From Ruegeria sp. HKCCD8929 (GTDB lineage: Bacteria; Pseudomonadota; Alphaproteobacteria; Rhodobacterales; Rhodobacteraceae): DNA of 64,000 nucleotides. Of the stretch, positions 26,506 to 35,410 are shown piece after piece. Both the position numbers and the translations under genes were made by a program. The stretch is taken from assembly GCF_013031405.1 (NCBI RefSeq), contig NZ_WPZY01000012.1, positions 1 through 64,000 of the forward strand. The letters are read 5' to 3'. The notes beneath the pieces were generated by a model. The model did not search any database and was not told where the DNA came from. It worked only from the letters and a program-made list of their open reading frames with translations. The stretch's first letter is position 1; every line of letters begins with the position of its first letter.

Positions 26506-27474
26506 ATGCGACTGAGACTTGTTCCCAAGGAAACCTCGTTCGATTTCTTCAGCCGGTGGAAGCTATGGCTGGGTATTTCAGCACTGCTGGTGGTGGTGGG
26601 CTTTGCCTCGTTCCTGATCCAGGGGCTGAATTTCGGCATCGACTTCCGGGGCGGCACAACCATCCGCACCGAAAGCGCGCAGCCCATCGATGTAGGTACC
26701 TACCGCGATGCGATCTCGCCGTTGGATCTGGGCGACGTGACCATCACCGAGATTTTCGACCCAACGTTTGGCCCGGATGAAAACGTGGCAATGATCCGCA
26801 TTCAGGCGCAGGAGGATGCCGAGTCGGTGACCGCCGAACTGATCGGCAATGTGCAGAGCGCCCTGACCGAAGTGGTGCCGGATATCGAGTTCGTTTCGGT
26901 CGAATCCGTCGGCCCCAAAGTGTCCGGAGAGCTGATCCAGACCGCCGTGATCGCGGTGATGCTCGCCATCGGAGCGGTGCTGGTCTATATCTGGCTGCGC
27001 TTCGAATGGCAGTTCGCCCTGGGCGCTGTGGCAGCACTTGTGCATGACGTGATCCTGACCATCGGCATCTTCTCCGAACTGCAGATCCGCTTTGACCTCG
27101 CCATCATCGCGGCGCTTCTGACCATCGTCGGCTATTCGTTGAATGACACGGTGGTGGTATTCGACCGGGTCCGTGAAAACCTGCGGAAATACAAGAAGAA
27201 AGACCTCAAAGAGGTGCTGAACCTCTCGATCAACGAAACCCTCAGCCGGACGGTGATGACCTCGGTTACTACGCTGCTGGCGCTGATCTCGCTCTATGTG
27301 CTGGGTGGTGACGTGATCCGGGGCTTTGTCTTTGCGATGATCTGGGGTGTGATCGTGGGCACCTATTCCTCGGTCTTCGTGGCCTCGACCATCCTGCTGT
27401 GGCTGGGGGTCAAGCGCGACTGGTCCAAACCGTCGAACACGTCGGGAAACCAGTTCGCTAATGTTGATGCCTGA
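26506..27474 (+). CDS. secF: Protein translocase subunit SecF
   Basis: The protein has 322 residues. FGIDFRGGTTIRTES matches the SecF periplasmic signature, and the membrane part carries GYSLNDTVVVFDRVREN. It pairs with SecD; the two genes are nearly contiguous. Its end overlaps the start of a TSUP-family gene by 14 bp. Confidence 0.97.
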   Translation: MRLRLVPKETSFDFFSRWKLWLGISALLVVVGFASFLIQGLNFGIDFRGGTTIRTESAQPIDVGTYRDAISPLDLGDVTITEIFDPTFGPDENVAMIRIQAQEDAESVTAELIGNVQSALTEVVPDIEFVSVESVGPKVSGELIQTAVIAVMLAIGAVLVYIWLRFEWQFALGAVAALVHDVILTIGIFSELQIRFDLAIIAALLTIVGYSLNDTVVVFDRVRENLRKYKKKDLKEVLNLSINETLSRTVMTSVTTLLALISLYVLGGDVIRGFVFAMIWGVIVGTYSSVFVASTILLWLGVKRDWSKPSNTSGNQFANVDA

Positions 27475-28219
27475 TGCGCTGCATGCAGCGCTGGCCACGC
27501 CGGGCCTGATCTGGCTGTGCCTCACCATCGGAGCCGCGGGTCTTGTCCGCGGCTTCACTGGTTTTGGCACGGCGATGATTTTCGTTCCGGTGGGCACCCA
27601 GTTCCTGCCAGTTGCGGATGTGGTGTTCATGATGGCGGCCACGGGCATCTTCTCGACGATGGCTCTGGCACCACAAGCGTGGCGCGAATGCGACAAGGGC
27701 GAGGTCAGCACACTGGCGCTCGCCGCCGCCGTGACCGTGCCAATGGGTCTGTGGCTGATGACGCGGATCGACCCGGTAGCGCTGCGCTGGATCGCCTCTG
27801 GCGTGATCGGTCTGACGCTTTTGGCGGTGATCACCGGCTGGCGCTGGCAGGGCAGGCTGGGCTGGCCGGGGCGCTTTGCAATCGGCGGCGGGGCAGGAAC
27901 CGTGGGCGGCATGACCGGCCTGACCGGACCGGTGGTGATCGTCTTCTACCTTGCCAACGCCCGCGACGTGCGCAGGGTGCGTGCCAACACCATCATCTTT
28001 CTGGCGATGCTCGACATCGTCATCGTGGCCAACATCCTGCTGGGCGGGCTGGCGGACACCGCGACGCTTTGGGTGGCACTGATCCTGACTGTGCCCTATC
28101 TGATCACCACGCTGATCGGCAAACGGCTGTTCGACCCGTCGCTGGAGAAACTTTACCGCGTCGCCTCCTACGGCGTGATCGCGGCGGCGGTGATCTCGGG
28201 CCTGCCGGTTCTGGATTGA
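27461..28219 (+). CDS. TSUP-family membrane exporter (sulfite exporter TauE/SafE type)
   Basis: The protein has 252 residues and about eight membrane helices. GLVRGFTGFGTAMIFVPVG near the start and GGGAGTVGGMTGLTGPVVIVFYL in the middle are the two repeats of TauE/SafE/TSUP proteins. Members move sulfur-containing or organic anions, and the substrate here is unknown. It overlaps secF, so it is probably co-transcribed with the Sec genes although it is not functionally linked in any obvious way. Confidence 0.85.
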   Translation: MLMPDALHAALATPGLIWLCLTIGAAGLVRGFTGFGTAMIFVPVGTQFLPVADVVFMMAATGIFSTMALAPQAWRECDKGEVSTLALAAAVTVPMGLWLMTRIDPVALRWIASGVIGLTLLAVITGWRWQGRLGWPGRFAIGGGAGTVGGMTGLTGPVVIVFYLANARDVRRVRANTIIFLAMLDIVIVANILLGGLADTATLWVALILTVPYLITTLIGKRLFDPSLEKLYRVASYGVIAAAVISGLPVLD

Positions 28220-28231
28220 AGGAGGGGGACG

Positions 28232-28585
28232 ATGCGCCTCAACGAAGTGACCTACACCGATGCCCAGCCCGTCGACGGCTACGGCCCCGGCTTCTTCCGC
28301 ATCGGCGGCGAGGTCCATTACGGCACCCTGCTGACCGGCCCGCAGGGCACCGCCCCTTGGGGTGGTTACAGCGACGCGGCCCCGCTGCTCGACCTCGCGG
28401 ATACCATCGACGTGCTCTTCATCGGCACCGGCAAAGAGCTGTCCCACATTCCCGCCGATCTGCGCCGCACGCTCGAGGACGCAGGCCTCGGCGTCGAAAT
28501 CATGAACTCCCCCGCCGCCTGCCGCACCTACAACGTGCTCCTCTCCGAAGGCCGCCGCATCGCGCTCGCTCTCATCCCGGTCTGA
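28232..28585 (+). CDS. Mth938-like domain (DUF498/NDUFAF3 family) protein
   Basis: The protein has 117 residues. YGPGFFRIGGEVHYGTLLTG and the VLFIGTGKEL turn with MNSPAACRTYNVLLSEGR are typical of the Mth938 fold, whose mitochondrial relative NDUFAF3 helps assemble respiratory complex I. The bacterial role is not established. In alphaproteobacteria it often sits near secDF, as here (12 bp after the TSUP gene). Confidence 0.85.
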   Translation: MRLNEVTYTDAQPVDGYGPGFFRIGGEVHYGTLLTGPQGTAPWGGYSDAAPLLDLADTIDVLFIGTGKELSHIPADLRRTLEDAGLGVEIMNSPAACRTYNVLLSEGRRIALALIPV

Positions 28586-28592
28586 CCCCACA

Positions 28593-28647
28593 CCCTCTTC
28601 ATCTTTTCCCAAATACTCCGGGGAGCGCGAGGGGCCAGCCCCTCGCT
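28593..28647. repeat. Intergenic roseobacter-type repeat, copy 1
   Basis: This 55-bp segment matches the reverse complement of 52201-52255 at 50 of 55 positions. It starts with CCCTCTTCATCTTTT, passes through AAATACTCC and ends in a hairpin with arms GCGAGGGG and CCCCTCGC. It lies just past a stop codon, where it may also serve as a terminator-like fold. Confidence 0.75.
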
Positions 28648-28732
28648 CCCTCTCCCCACCTCACGCGCAACCTTGGGATGCTGCGGCAAATCCCTCCTTT
28701 TGCCCCCGTCGCCAATGGGATAAGCGGAACCC

Positions 28733-29347
28733 ATGACACTGTCTGTGACCGACCTCGCCATTACCCGCGGCGGCGTACCCGTTCTCGAAGGGCTCAGCTT
28801 TGCGCTGGAACCCGGCCGGGCGCTGATTCTGCGCGGTCCGAACGGCATCGGCAAGACCACGCTCTTGCGCACGCTGGCCGGGCTGCAACCGCCATTGGCG
28901 GGCAGGGTCGATGGCGCCGAGGACACGATCGCCTATGCTAGCCACTCCGACGGGCTGAAACCGACACTGACCGTGGCCGAAAATCTGCAATTCTGGGCCT
29001 CGGTCTTCGGCGCCAAGAGCATTCAGACTGCGCTCGACGCGTTTGCGTTGAACGACCTCGCCGACCGCCACGCGGGCAATCTTTCTGCCGGACAGAAACG
29101 GCGGCTTGGTCTGTCGCGGCTGTTGGTCACGGGCCGTCCGATCTGGATGCTGGACGAACCCACCGTCTCGCTCGACCGCAACGCGGTGGCGATGTTTGCA
29201 GATGCCGTGCGCGGCCATTTGGGGCAGGGCGGCTCGGCCCTGATCGCCACCCATATCGACCTTGGCCTGGACGGAGAGGTGCTGGACGTGGGCCCCTACA
29301 AGGCCAAACCGAAACCCATCGACGATTTCGACGGAGGGTTCCTGTGA
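28733..29347 (+). CDS. ccmA: Heme exporter ATPase CcmA
   Basis: The protein has 204 residues. Walker A is [11 protein letters not shown], the signature is [14 protein letters not shown] and Walker B is [12 protein letters not shown]; the small size and the [15 protein letters not shown]-like segment fit CcmA. With CcmB and CcmC it releases heme-loaded CcmE for cytochrome c maturation. The stop overlaps the ccmB start. Confidence 0.94.
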   Translation: MTLSVTDLAITRGGVPVLEGLSFALEPGRALILRGPNGIGKTTLLRTLAGLQPPLAGRVDGAEDTIAYASHSDGLKPTLTVAENLQFWASVFGAKSIQTALDAFALNDLADRHAGNLSAGQKRRLGLSRLLVTGRPIWMLDEPTVSLDRNAVAMFADAVRGHLGQGGSALIATHIDLGLDGEVLDVGPYKAKPKPIDDFDGGFL

Positions 29348-30000
29348 TCGCCCTTCTGCTGCGTGATTTGAAACTGGCCTTCCGCGCCGGTGGCGGTTTT
29401 GGCCTGGGGCTAGCCTTTTTCCTGATCGTCACCGTGCTGGTCCCGTTTTCCGTTGGCCCACAATCCTCGCTGCTGGCCACCATCGCTCCGGGCGTGCTGT
29501 GGCTGGGGGCCTTGCTGGCGTGTCTCCTGTCGCTCGACCGCCTGTTGGCGCTGGATTGGGAGGACGGCTCGCTCGACCTGCTGGCCACCGCGCCGTTACC
29601 ACTGGAATCGGTAGTGACGATCAAGGCGCTGGCCCACTGGATCACCACCGGTCTGCCGCTGGTGCTGGCCGCACCCGTGTTAGGCGTGCTGCTGAACCTG
29701 CCGGGGCCGGGCTATTTCTGGCTGGTGGTCTCGCTGGCGCTTGGCACCCCGGCGCTCAGCGTCATTGGCACATTCGGAGCTGCACTGACCGTGGGGCTGA
29801 AACGTGGCGGGCTCTTGCTGTCGCTGCTGGTGTTGCCGCTCTATGTGCCCACGCTGATCTTCGGCGCCGAAGTGGCCCGGCGCGGGGCAACCGGGATGGA
29901 GACCGCCACCCCGCTTTTGATGCTCGCCGGGATCACCGCCGCCACCATCGCGCTCTTGCCGTTCGCCAGCGCCGCCGTACTGCGCGTCAATTTGCGGTGA
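29344..30000 (+). CDS. ccmB: Heme exporter permease CcmB
   Basis: The protein has 218 residues and six membrane segments. [16 protein letters not shown] at the N-terminus and [21 protein letters not shown] are characteristic of CcmB. It is the membrane partner of CcmA and is encoded by an overlapping gene; ccmC follows after 62 bp. Confidence 0.94.
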   Translation: MIALLLRDLKLAFRAGGGFGLGLAFFLIVTVLVPFSVGPQSSLLATIAPGVLWLGALLACLLSLDRLLALDWEDGSLDLLATAPLPLESVVTIKALAHWITTGLPLVLAAPVLGVLLNLPGPGYFWLVVSLALGTPALSVIGTFGAALTVGLKRGGLLLSLLVLPLYVPTLIFGAEVARRGATGMETATPLLMLAGITAATIALLPFASAAVLRVNLR

Positions 30001-30062
30001 CCGCCCTGCCGCGTTGATCAATGTCAATTGAGAAGCCCCCCGTTTCGGACTAGATAAGGCCC

Positions 30063-30836
30063 ATGTCTATCGCAGCCAAAGCCAACGCCCTCTGGGAATA
30101 CGCCAACCCCAAGAAGTTTCTGGCCACGACCGAGCGCATGCTGCCCTTTTTCTGGGTCGCCTCTGCCATCTGTCTGGTGGTGGGGCTCGTGTGGGGCTTT
30201 TTCTTCACGCCTGACGATTACAAGCAGGGCTCAACCGTCAAGATCATCTACCTGCATGTTCCCTCGGCGCTGATGGCGATCAATTGCTGGCTGATGATGC
30301 TGGCCACCTCGCTCGTCTGGCTGGTGCGCCGCCACCATGTCAGCGCGCTTGCCGCCCGCGCCGCCGCGCCCATCGGCATCGTGATGACGCTGATCGCACT
30401 GGTGACCGGCGCGATCTGGGGCCAGCCCATGTGGGGCACCTGGTGGGAATGGGACCCACGCCTGACCTCGTTCCTGATCCTGTTCCTGTTCTATCTGGGC
30501 TACATGGCTCTGTGGGAAGCGATTGAGGACCCCGACACCGCCGCCGATCTGACCTCGGTCCTGTGTCTGGTGGGGTCGGTCTTTGCGCTGCTCAGCCGCT
30601 ATGCGGTGAACTTCTGGAACCAGGGCCTGCATCAGGGCGCCTCGGTCATGCGGGCCGCCGCCGTGACTGGCACGGATACCGAGGAGAAGGTGAGCAACAT
30701 CTTCTTCTACCCGCTGCTGATGTGCATCGTTGGCTTCATCCTGCTCTTCATCGCATTGGTCTTTTATCGCACCGGAACCGAGATCCGGGCGCGTCGGATC
30801 AAGGCGCTTCTGGCTCGTGAAAGGGTGAACGCATGA
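30063..30836 (+). CDS. ccmC: Heme-handling protein CcmC
   Basis: The protein has 257 residues and six membrane segments. The tryptophan-rich periplasmic motif WGTWWEWDPRLTS that presents heme to CcmE is intact, and the conserved histidines are in YLHVPSA and the later FWNQGLHQGAS segment. The gene overlaps ccmD by 4 bp. Confidence 0.96.
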   Translation: MSIAAKANALWEYANPKKFLATTERMLPFFWVASAICLVVGLVWGFFFTPDDYKQGSTVKIIYLHVPSALMAINCWLMMLATSLVWLVRRHHVSALAARAAAPIGIVMTLIALVTGAIWGQPMWGTWWEWDPRLTSFLILFLFYLGYMALWEAIEDPDTAADLTSVLCLVGSVFALLSRYAVNFWNQGLHQGASVMRAAAVTGTDTEEKVSNIFFYPLLMCIVGFILLFIALVFYRTGTEIRARRIKALLARERVNA

Positions 30837-30991
30837 TGCCCGATCTGGGAAAATACGCCGACACGGTGCTGTCGGCTTATGCCGCTTCGCTGCTGCTGCT
30901 GGTGGCGCTGGTGGCGTTCAGCATCTGGCGCGGGCGCAAGGTGCGGGCCGAGATGGAGAAGGTGGAACAGAGGGTGTCGCGCCATGGCTAG
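30833..30991 (+). CDS. ccmD: Heme exporter small subunit CcmD
   Basis: The protein has 52 residues. It begins MMPDLGKYADTVLSAYA, has one membrane helix (SLLLLVALVAFSIW) and a basic/acidic tail (RGRKVRAEMEKVEQR), the standard CcmD plan. It sits in its expected place between ccmC and ccmG, overlapping both. CcmD helps release holo-CcmE from the CcmABC complex. Confidence 0.92.
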   Translation: MMPDLGKYADTVLSAYAASLLLLVALVAFSIWRGRKVRAEMEKVEQRVSRHG

Positions 30992-31520
30992 GGTCTCACC
31001 TTTGATGATCGCGCCGCCGCTGATCTTTGGCGCCTTCGTGGCGCTGGCTGCGGTGGGTATGTTCCGCGAAGACCCCGAAGCGCTGCCCTCGGCGCGTGAA
31101 GGCCAACCCGCGCCGCCGGTGGTGATGACCGAATTCCCCGGCAAGGCGGGGTTCGACGACGCCGCCCTGCGCGATGGTGAGGTCAAGCTGGTCAACTACT
31201 GGGCCAGCTGGTGTGCGCCCTGCCGGGCCGAACACCCGAATCTCGAGGCGCTGTCGAAAGAGGGCATCCCGGTTTACGGCGTGAACTACAAGGACCAGTT
31301 GGCCAACGCCGAGGCCTTCCTCAACGAGTTGGGCGACCCCTACCGTGCCATCGGCCGCGACGAGCAGGGGCGCATGGGACTCGACTGGGGCGTCTACGGA
31401 GTGCCCGAAACTTACGTGATCGACGGCGAGGGCACCATCGTGCTGCGCTTTGCTGGGCCGATCACGCAACGGGTGATCGAAAAGACCATCCGCCCAGCTC
31501 TTGAAAAAGCCGCCCAATAA
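30984..31520 (+). CDS. ccmG: Thiol:disulfide interchange protein CcmG (DsbE)
   Basis: The protein has 178 residues: an N-terminal membrane anchor (MIAPPLIFGAFVALAAVGMF) and then a periplasmic thioredoxin fold with WASWCAPCRAEHPNL as the redox site and GVPETYVID carrying the cis-proline. The start at 30984 lies inside the end of ccmD. CcmG reduces apocytochrome c before heme attachment. ccmE, ccmF and ccmH are not in the window. Confidence 0.94.
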   Translation: MARVSPLMIAPPLIFGAFVALAAVGMFREDPEALPSAREGQPAPPVVMTEFPGKAGFDDAALRDGEVKLVNYWASWCAPCRAEHPNLEALSKEGIPVYGVNYKDQLANAEAFLNELGDPYRAIGRDEQGRMGLDWGVYGVPETYVIDGEGTIVLRFAGPITQRVIEKTIRPALEKAAQ

Positions 31521-31652
31521 ACCCGTGGCCGTTTCCAAACGGAGCGCGCCTACGGCGCGCGCTCGATCCCTGATTGGCGCCAGTGACGACGGCGTGCCTC
31601 AATCCAGCCGGATCGCCTCGTCAAACCAACCGCTTCGACCGAGGCGAACCCC

Positions 31653-31717
31653 ACATCTTCTTCTGTTCAAAAATATCCCGGGGGAGTCGCGCCCTGCGCG
31701 ACGGGGGCAGCGCCCCC
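31653..31717. repeat. Diverged intergenic repeat related to the copies at 28593 and 52201
   Basis: The order of motifs is the same (CATCTTCTTCTGTTCAAAAA, ATATCCCGGGGGAG, then short inverted repeats such as GTCGCG/CGCGAC and GGGGGC/GCCCCC), but base identity is lower. It lies between ccmG and the aconitase terminator, within a 260-bp gene-free stretch. Confidence 0.5.
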
Positions 31718-31747
31718 AATTCCCAACGCCCATAAAGCGCGGAAACG

Positions 31748-31776
31748 AAAAAGCCCCGGCGCGATGGCCGGGGCTT
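31748..31776 (-). terminator. Rho-independent terminator of acnA
   Basis: On the minus strand the arms GCCCCGGCC and GGCGCGGGGC-like partner form a GC hairpin followed by TTTTT, beginning 8 bp past the aconitase stop. Confidence 0.85.
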
Positions 31777-31783
31777 TGAAGGC

Positions 31784-34474
31784 TTAGCTGGCCTTGGCCA
31801 GATTGCGCAGCACGTAATGCAGCACGCCGCCGTTTTCGATGTACTCGATCTCGGGCGCGGTATCGATCCGGCATTTGAGTTGGATCACCTTCTCGGACCC
31901 ATCCGCGAAGGTGATGGTGCAGGGCACTTCCTGCAGCGGCTGGATGGTGTCCAGCCCGCTGATCGAGACGGTCTCATCCCCCGTCAGCCCCAGCGACTTG
32001 CGAGTGTCGCCGCCGGTGAACTCGAAGGGGATCACGCCCATGCCCACCAGGTTCGAGCGGTGGATACGCTCGAAGCTCTCAGCGATCACCGCCTTGACGC
32101 CCAGCAGCGCCGTGCCTTTGGCCGCCCAGTCGCGTGAGGACCCCGCACCATACTGTTCGCCACCGAACACCACCAGCGGCGTGCCCTGTTCCTGATAGGC
32201 CATCGAGGCGTCGTAGATCGAGGTCTGTTCGCCATCGGGGCCTTTGGTATAGCCGCCCTCGACGCCGTCCAGCATCTCGTTCTTGATGCGGATATTGGCG
32301 AAGGTGCCGCGCATCATGATCTCGTGGTTGCCACGGCGCGAGCCGTACGAGTTGAACTCGCGCGGCTGCACCTGACGGTCCATCAGGTACTTGCCCGCGG
32401 GCGTGGTGGTTGCGAAGGAGCCCGCAGGCGAAATGTGGTCGGTGGTGACCATGTCGCCGAGGATCGCCAGAACCTTGGCGCCTTCGATGTTCGAGATCGT
32501 GCCCGGCTCATGCCCCATGCCCTGGAAATAGGGCGGGTTCTGGATGTAGGTCGAGGTTGCGGGCCAGTCATAGGTCTCGGCATCGGTGGTCTCGACACCC
32601 TGCCATTTCTCGTCGCCCTTGAAGACGTCGGCATATTTCGACTGGAACGCCTCGCGGGTCACGGTGCTTTCGACCAGATCGGCGATTTCCTTCTGGGTCG
32701 GCCAGATGTCCTTCATGTAGACATCGTTGCCGTCCTTGTCCTGACCGAGCGGTTCCGAGGTCAGGTCGATATCCAGCGTACCGGCCAGTGCGTAGGCCAC
32801 CACCAGCGGCGGCGAGGCCAGATAGTTGGCGCGCACGTCGGGGCTGATCCGGCCCTCGAAGTTACGGTTGCCCGACAGAACGCTGGTGGCGACCAGATCG
32901 CCCTCGGCGATGGCCTCGCTGATCTCCTGCTGGATCGGGCCCGAGTTGCCGATACAGGTGGTGCAGCCATAGCCCACAAGGTTGAAGCCGATCTTGTCCA
33001 GATCCTCCTGCAGGCCCGCGGCCTCAAGATAGGCGGACACAACCTGGCTTCCCGGCGCCAGCGAGGTCTTGACCCACGGCTTGCGGTTCAGACCCAGAGC
33101 AGCGGCCTTGCGCGCCACCAGACCGGCACCGATCATTACGTAAGGGTTCGAGGTGTTGGTGCAGGAGGTGATCGAGGCGATCACCACCTTGCCCGACTCC
33201 ATGGTGTAATCCTCGCCCTTGACGGCAACTTCCTTACCCATGGGGCGCTTGAAGGTCTGCTCCATCTCTTTCGAGAAGGCGGCCTTGGCATCGGTCAGTG
33301 CCACATAGTCCTGCGGACGTTTCGGGCCCGAGATGGCAGGCACGATGGTGCCCATGTCGAGGCTCAGCGTGTCGGTGTAGATCGGCGCATAGTCAGCGTC
33401 GCGCCAGAAGCCGTTTTCTTTTGCATAGGCCTCGACCAGCGCGATGCGGTCCTCGTCACGGCCGGTGTTGCGCAGGTAACGGATGGTCTCACCGTCGATC
33501 GGGAAGAAACCGCAGGTGGCGCCGTATTCGGGTGCCATGTTGGCGATGGTGGCGCGGTCGGCCAGCGGCAGACGGTCCAGACCCTCGCCGTAGAATTCGA
33601 CGAACTTGCCGACCACGCCCTTGGCACGCAGCATTTCGACCACCTTCAGCACCAGGTCGGTGCCGGTGGTGCCTTCCATCATCTCGCCGGTCAATTCGAA
33701 CCCGATCACCTCGGGGATCAGCATCGAAATCGGCTGACCCAGCATCGCTGCCTCGGCCTCGATCCCGCCGACACCCCAGCCCAAAACAGCCGCACCATTG
33801 ACCATGGTGGTGTGGCTGTCGGTGCCGACCAGCGTGTCGGGATAGGCGACCTCATCCCCGCTCTGGTCGGTGTCGGTCCAGACCGTCTGGGCCAGATATT
33901 CCAGGTTCACCTGATGGCAGATGCCGGTGCCGGGGGGCACAACGCGGAAATTGTTGAAGGCCGACTGACCCCATTTCAGGAACTGATAGCGCTCCATGTT
34001 CCGCTCGTATTCGCGATCCACATTCATCTGGAACGCGCGCGGGTTTCCGAACTCGTCGATCATGACCGAGTGGTCGATGACCAGATCGACCGGGTTCAGC
34101 GGGTTGATCTTCTGCGCGTCACCACCCAGGCCCTTGATGCCATCGCGCATCGCGGCCAGATCGACCACGGCCGGAACGCCGGTGAAGTCCTGCATCAGAA
34201 CACGGGCCGGGCGGTAGGCGATCTCGCGCGGGTTCTTGCCGCCATTGGCGCCCCATTCCGCAAAGGCCTTGATGTCGTCGACTGAGACGGAAAAGCCGCC
34301 ATCCTCGAACCGGAGCATGTTCTCCAGCACCACCTTGAGCGCGGCAGGCAGGTTCGAGAAATCACCTAGGCCCGCCTCTTGCGCAGCGGGGATCGAGTAA
34401 TAAGAAATGGATTTGCCATTCACGCTCAGGCTGCGGCGTGTCTTGGCGGTATCCTGTCCGACTTTGATGGGCAT
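31784..34474 (-). CDS. acnA: Aconitate hydratase A
   Basis: The protein has 896 residues, the full length of AcnA/IRP-type aconitase. The [4Fe-4S] ligands are in SCTNTSNPYVMIGAG and GCTTCIGNSG, and the C-terminal swivel domain carries FGGEQYGAGSSRDWAAKG and RIHRSNLVGMGV. It interconverts citrate and isocitrate in the TCA cycle. The gene stands alone with its own terminator; a 235-bp gap separates it from the divergent DUF1223 gene. Confidence 0.98.
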   Translation of the reverse strand: MPIKVGQDTAKTRRSLSVNGKSISYYSIPAAQEAGLGDFSNLPAALKVVLENMLRFEDGGFSVSVDDIKAFAEWGANGGKNPREIAYRPARVLMQDFTGVPAVVDLAAMRDGIKGLGGDAQKINPLNPVDLVIDHSVMIDEFGNPRAFQMNVDREYERNMERYQFLKWGQSAFNNFRVVPPGTGICHQVNLEYLAQTVWTDTDQSGDEVAYPDTLVGTDSHTTMVNGAAVLGWGVGGIEAEAAMLGQPISMLIPEVIGFELTGEMMEGTTGTDLVLKVVEMLRAKGVVGKFVEFYGEGLDRLPLADRATIANMAPEYGATCGFFPIDGETIRYLRNTGRDEDRIALVEAYAKENGFWRDADYAPIYTDTLSLDMGTIVPAISGPKRPQDYVALTDAKAAFSKEMEQTFKRPMGKEVAVKGEDYTMESGKVVIASITSCTNTSNPYVMIGAGLVARKAAALGLNRKPWVKTSLAPGSQVVSAYLEAAGLQEDLDKIGFNLVGYGCTTCIGNSGPIQQEISEAIAEGDLVATSVLSGNRNFEGRISPDVRANYLASPPLVVAYALAGTLDIDLTSEPLGQDKDGNDVYMKDIWPTQKEIADLVESTVTREAFQSKYADVFKGDEKWQGVETTDAETYDWPATSTYIQNPPYFQGMGHEPGTISNIEGAKVLAILGDMVTTDHISPAGSFATTTPAGKYLMDRQVQPREFNSYGSRRGNHEIMMRGTFANIRIKNEMLDGVEGGYTKGPDGEQTSIYDASMAYQEQGTPLVVFGGEQYGAGSSRDWAAKGTALLGVKAVIAESFERIHRSNLVGMGVIPFEFTGGDTRKSLGLTGDETVSISGLDTIQPLQEVPCTITFADGSEKVIQLKCRIDTAPEIEYIENGGVLHYVLRNLAKAS

Positions 34475-34708
34475 CGGGTGGCCTCCCTCTCAAATGACGT
34501 GGATTACGGGATTCGCTGAGGGCTAGATGCATCACACGCGGCCCCGGTTCAAGGTCCAAGACGGGGGGTGCGGCAATTTTTGTATACCATTGCACACAAA
34601 AGTGCCGATTCCGGCGGTAAATCACCGAAGTCTCAAGAAACCTTGATTGGTCAAAGCGTCGGGGCAGGAGTAGACCGAAAGGAAAGCTCACATCCGAAAG
34701 CCGCCAAT

Positions 34709-35410
34709 ATGACTGCCCTGAAGACCCCGCTCACCCTGTTCTGGATGACCCTTGCCACTGCCGTTGCGGCCGGCGACAACCCTGTGGTGGTCGAGCTTTA
34801 TACCTCGCAGGGCTGCTCGTCCTGCCCGCCTGCGGACGCGCTGATGCACAAGCTGGCCGAGCGCGAGGATGTGATCGGTCTGGCGCTGCATGTGGATTAC
34901 TGGGACTATATCGGCTGGAAGGATGAATACGCGAAGCCGAGCCATACCAAAAGGCAGCAAGGCTATGCCCGGTCCGGCGGGCGGACGATGATCTATACCC
35001 CGCAGATGATCGTGAACGGGCAGGAGGACGTGGTCGGTGCGCGCGGCATGGAACTGATGGACCTGATCGCGCAGCACAAGGCCGAGGCGCCGGTGGCGCA
35101 GGTTTCGGCGGCGCGTGCGGGCGAGGCTGTCACCATCGCGATGCAACCGCTGTCAGGGCCGGTCGCGGGGGATTATGTGGTGGAATTGGTGCGCTACACG
35201 CCAATGCGCCATGCCTCGATCCGTCGCGGAGAGTTGGCGGGGCATGAGCTGGACTATGCCAACGTGGTCGAAAGCCTGGATGTGGTCGGGCGCTGGGACG
35301 GGCAGGGGACGGTGGAACTGACCGTGCCGGTCTCAGGCGATCTGCCTGCCGTCGTGCTGGTACAGAGGGCGGGCCATGGCCCGATCATCGCGGCAGCGCG
35401 GGTCGAGTGA
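34709..35410 (+). CDS. DUF1223 thioredoxin-like secreted protein
   Basis: The protein has 233 residues. The start at 34709 gives a signal peptide (MTALKTPLTLFWMTLATAVAA); the frame is open further upstream but without a good start. VVVELYTSQGCSSCPPADALM near the mature N-terminus is the DUF1223 signature, a CxxC within a thioredoxin-like fold. The C-terminal half is a beta domain. The physiological partner is unknown. It converges on the acyltransferase gene with no gap. Confidence 0.88.
   Translation: MTALKTPLTLFWMTLATAVAAGDNPVVVELYTSQGCSSCPPADALMHKLAEREDVIGLALHVDYWDYIGWKDEYAKPSHTKRQQGYARSGGRTMIYTPQMIVNGQEDVVGARGMELMDLIAQHKAEAPVAQVSAARAGEAVTIAMQPLSGPVAGDYVVELVRYTPMRHASIRRGELAGHELDYANVVESLDVVGRWDGQGTVELTVPVSGDLPAVVLVQRAGHGPIIAAARVE

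Noticed and set aside
26578-28612. Long minus-strand frames over secF, the TSUP gene and the Mth938-like gene
   Set aside because: The plus-strand genes are clear family members in a packed operon; the minus-strand frames are rich in His, Gln and Arg as expected for shadows.
32324-34285. A 653-residue open frame antisense to acnA
   Set aside because: It lies entirely within aconitase coding sequence, has His/Gly/Asp-rich composition typical of the opposite frame of a GC-rich gene, and matches no protein pattern.
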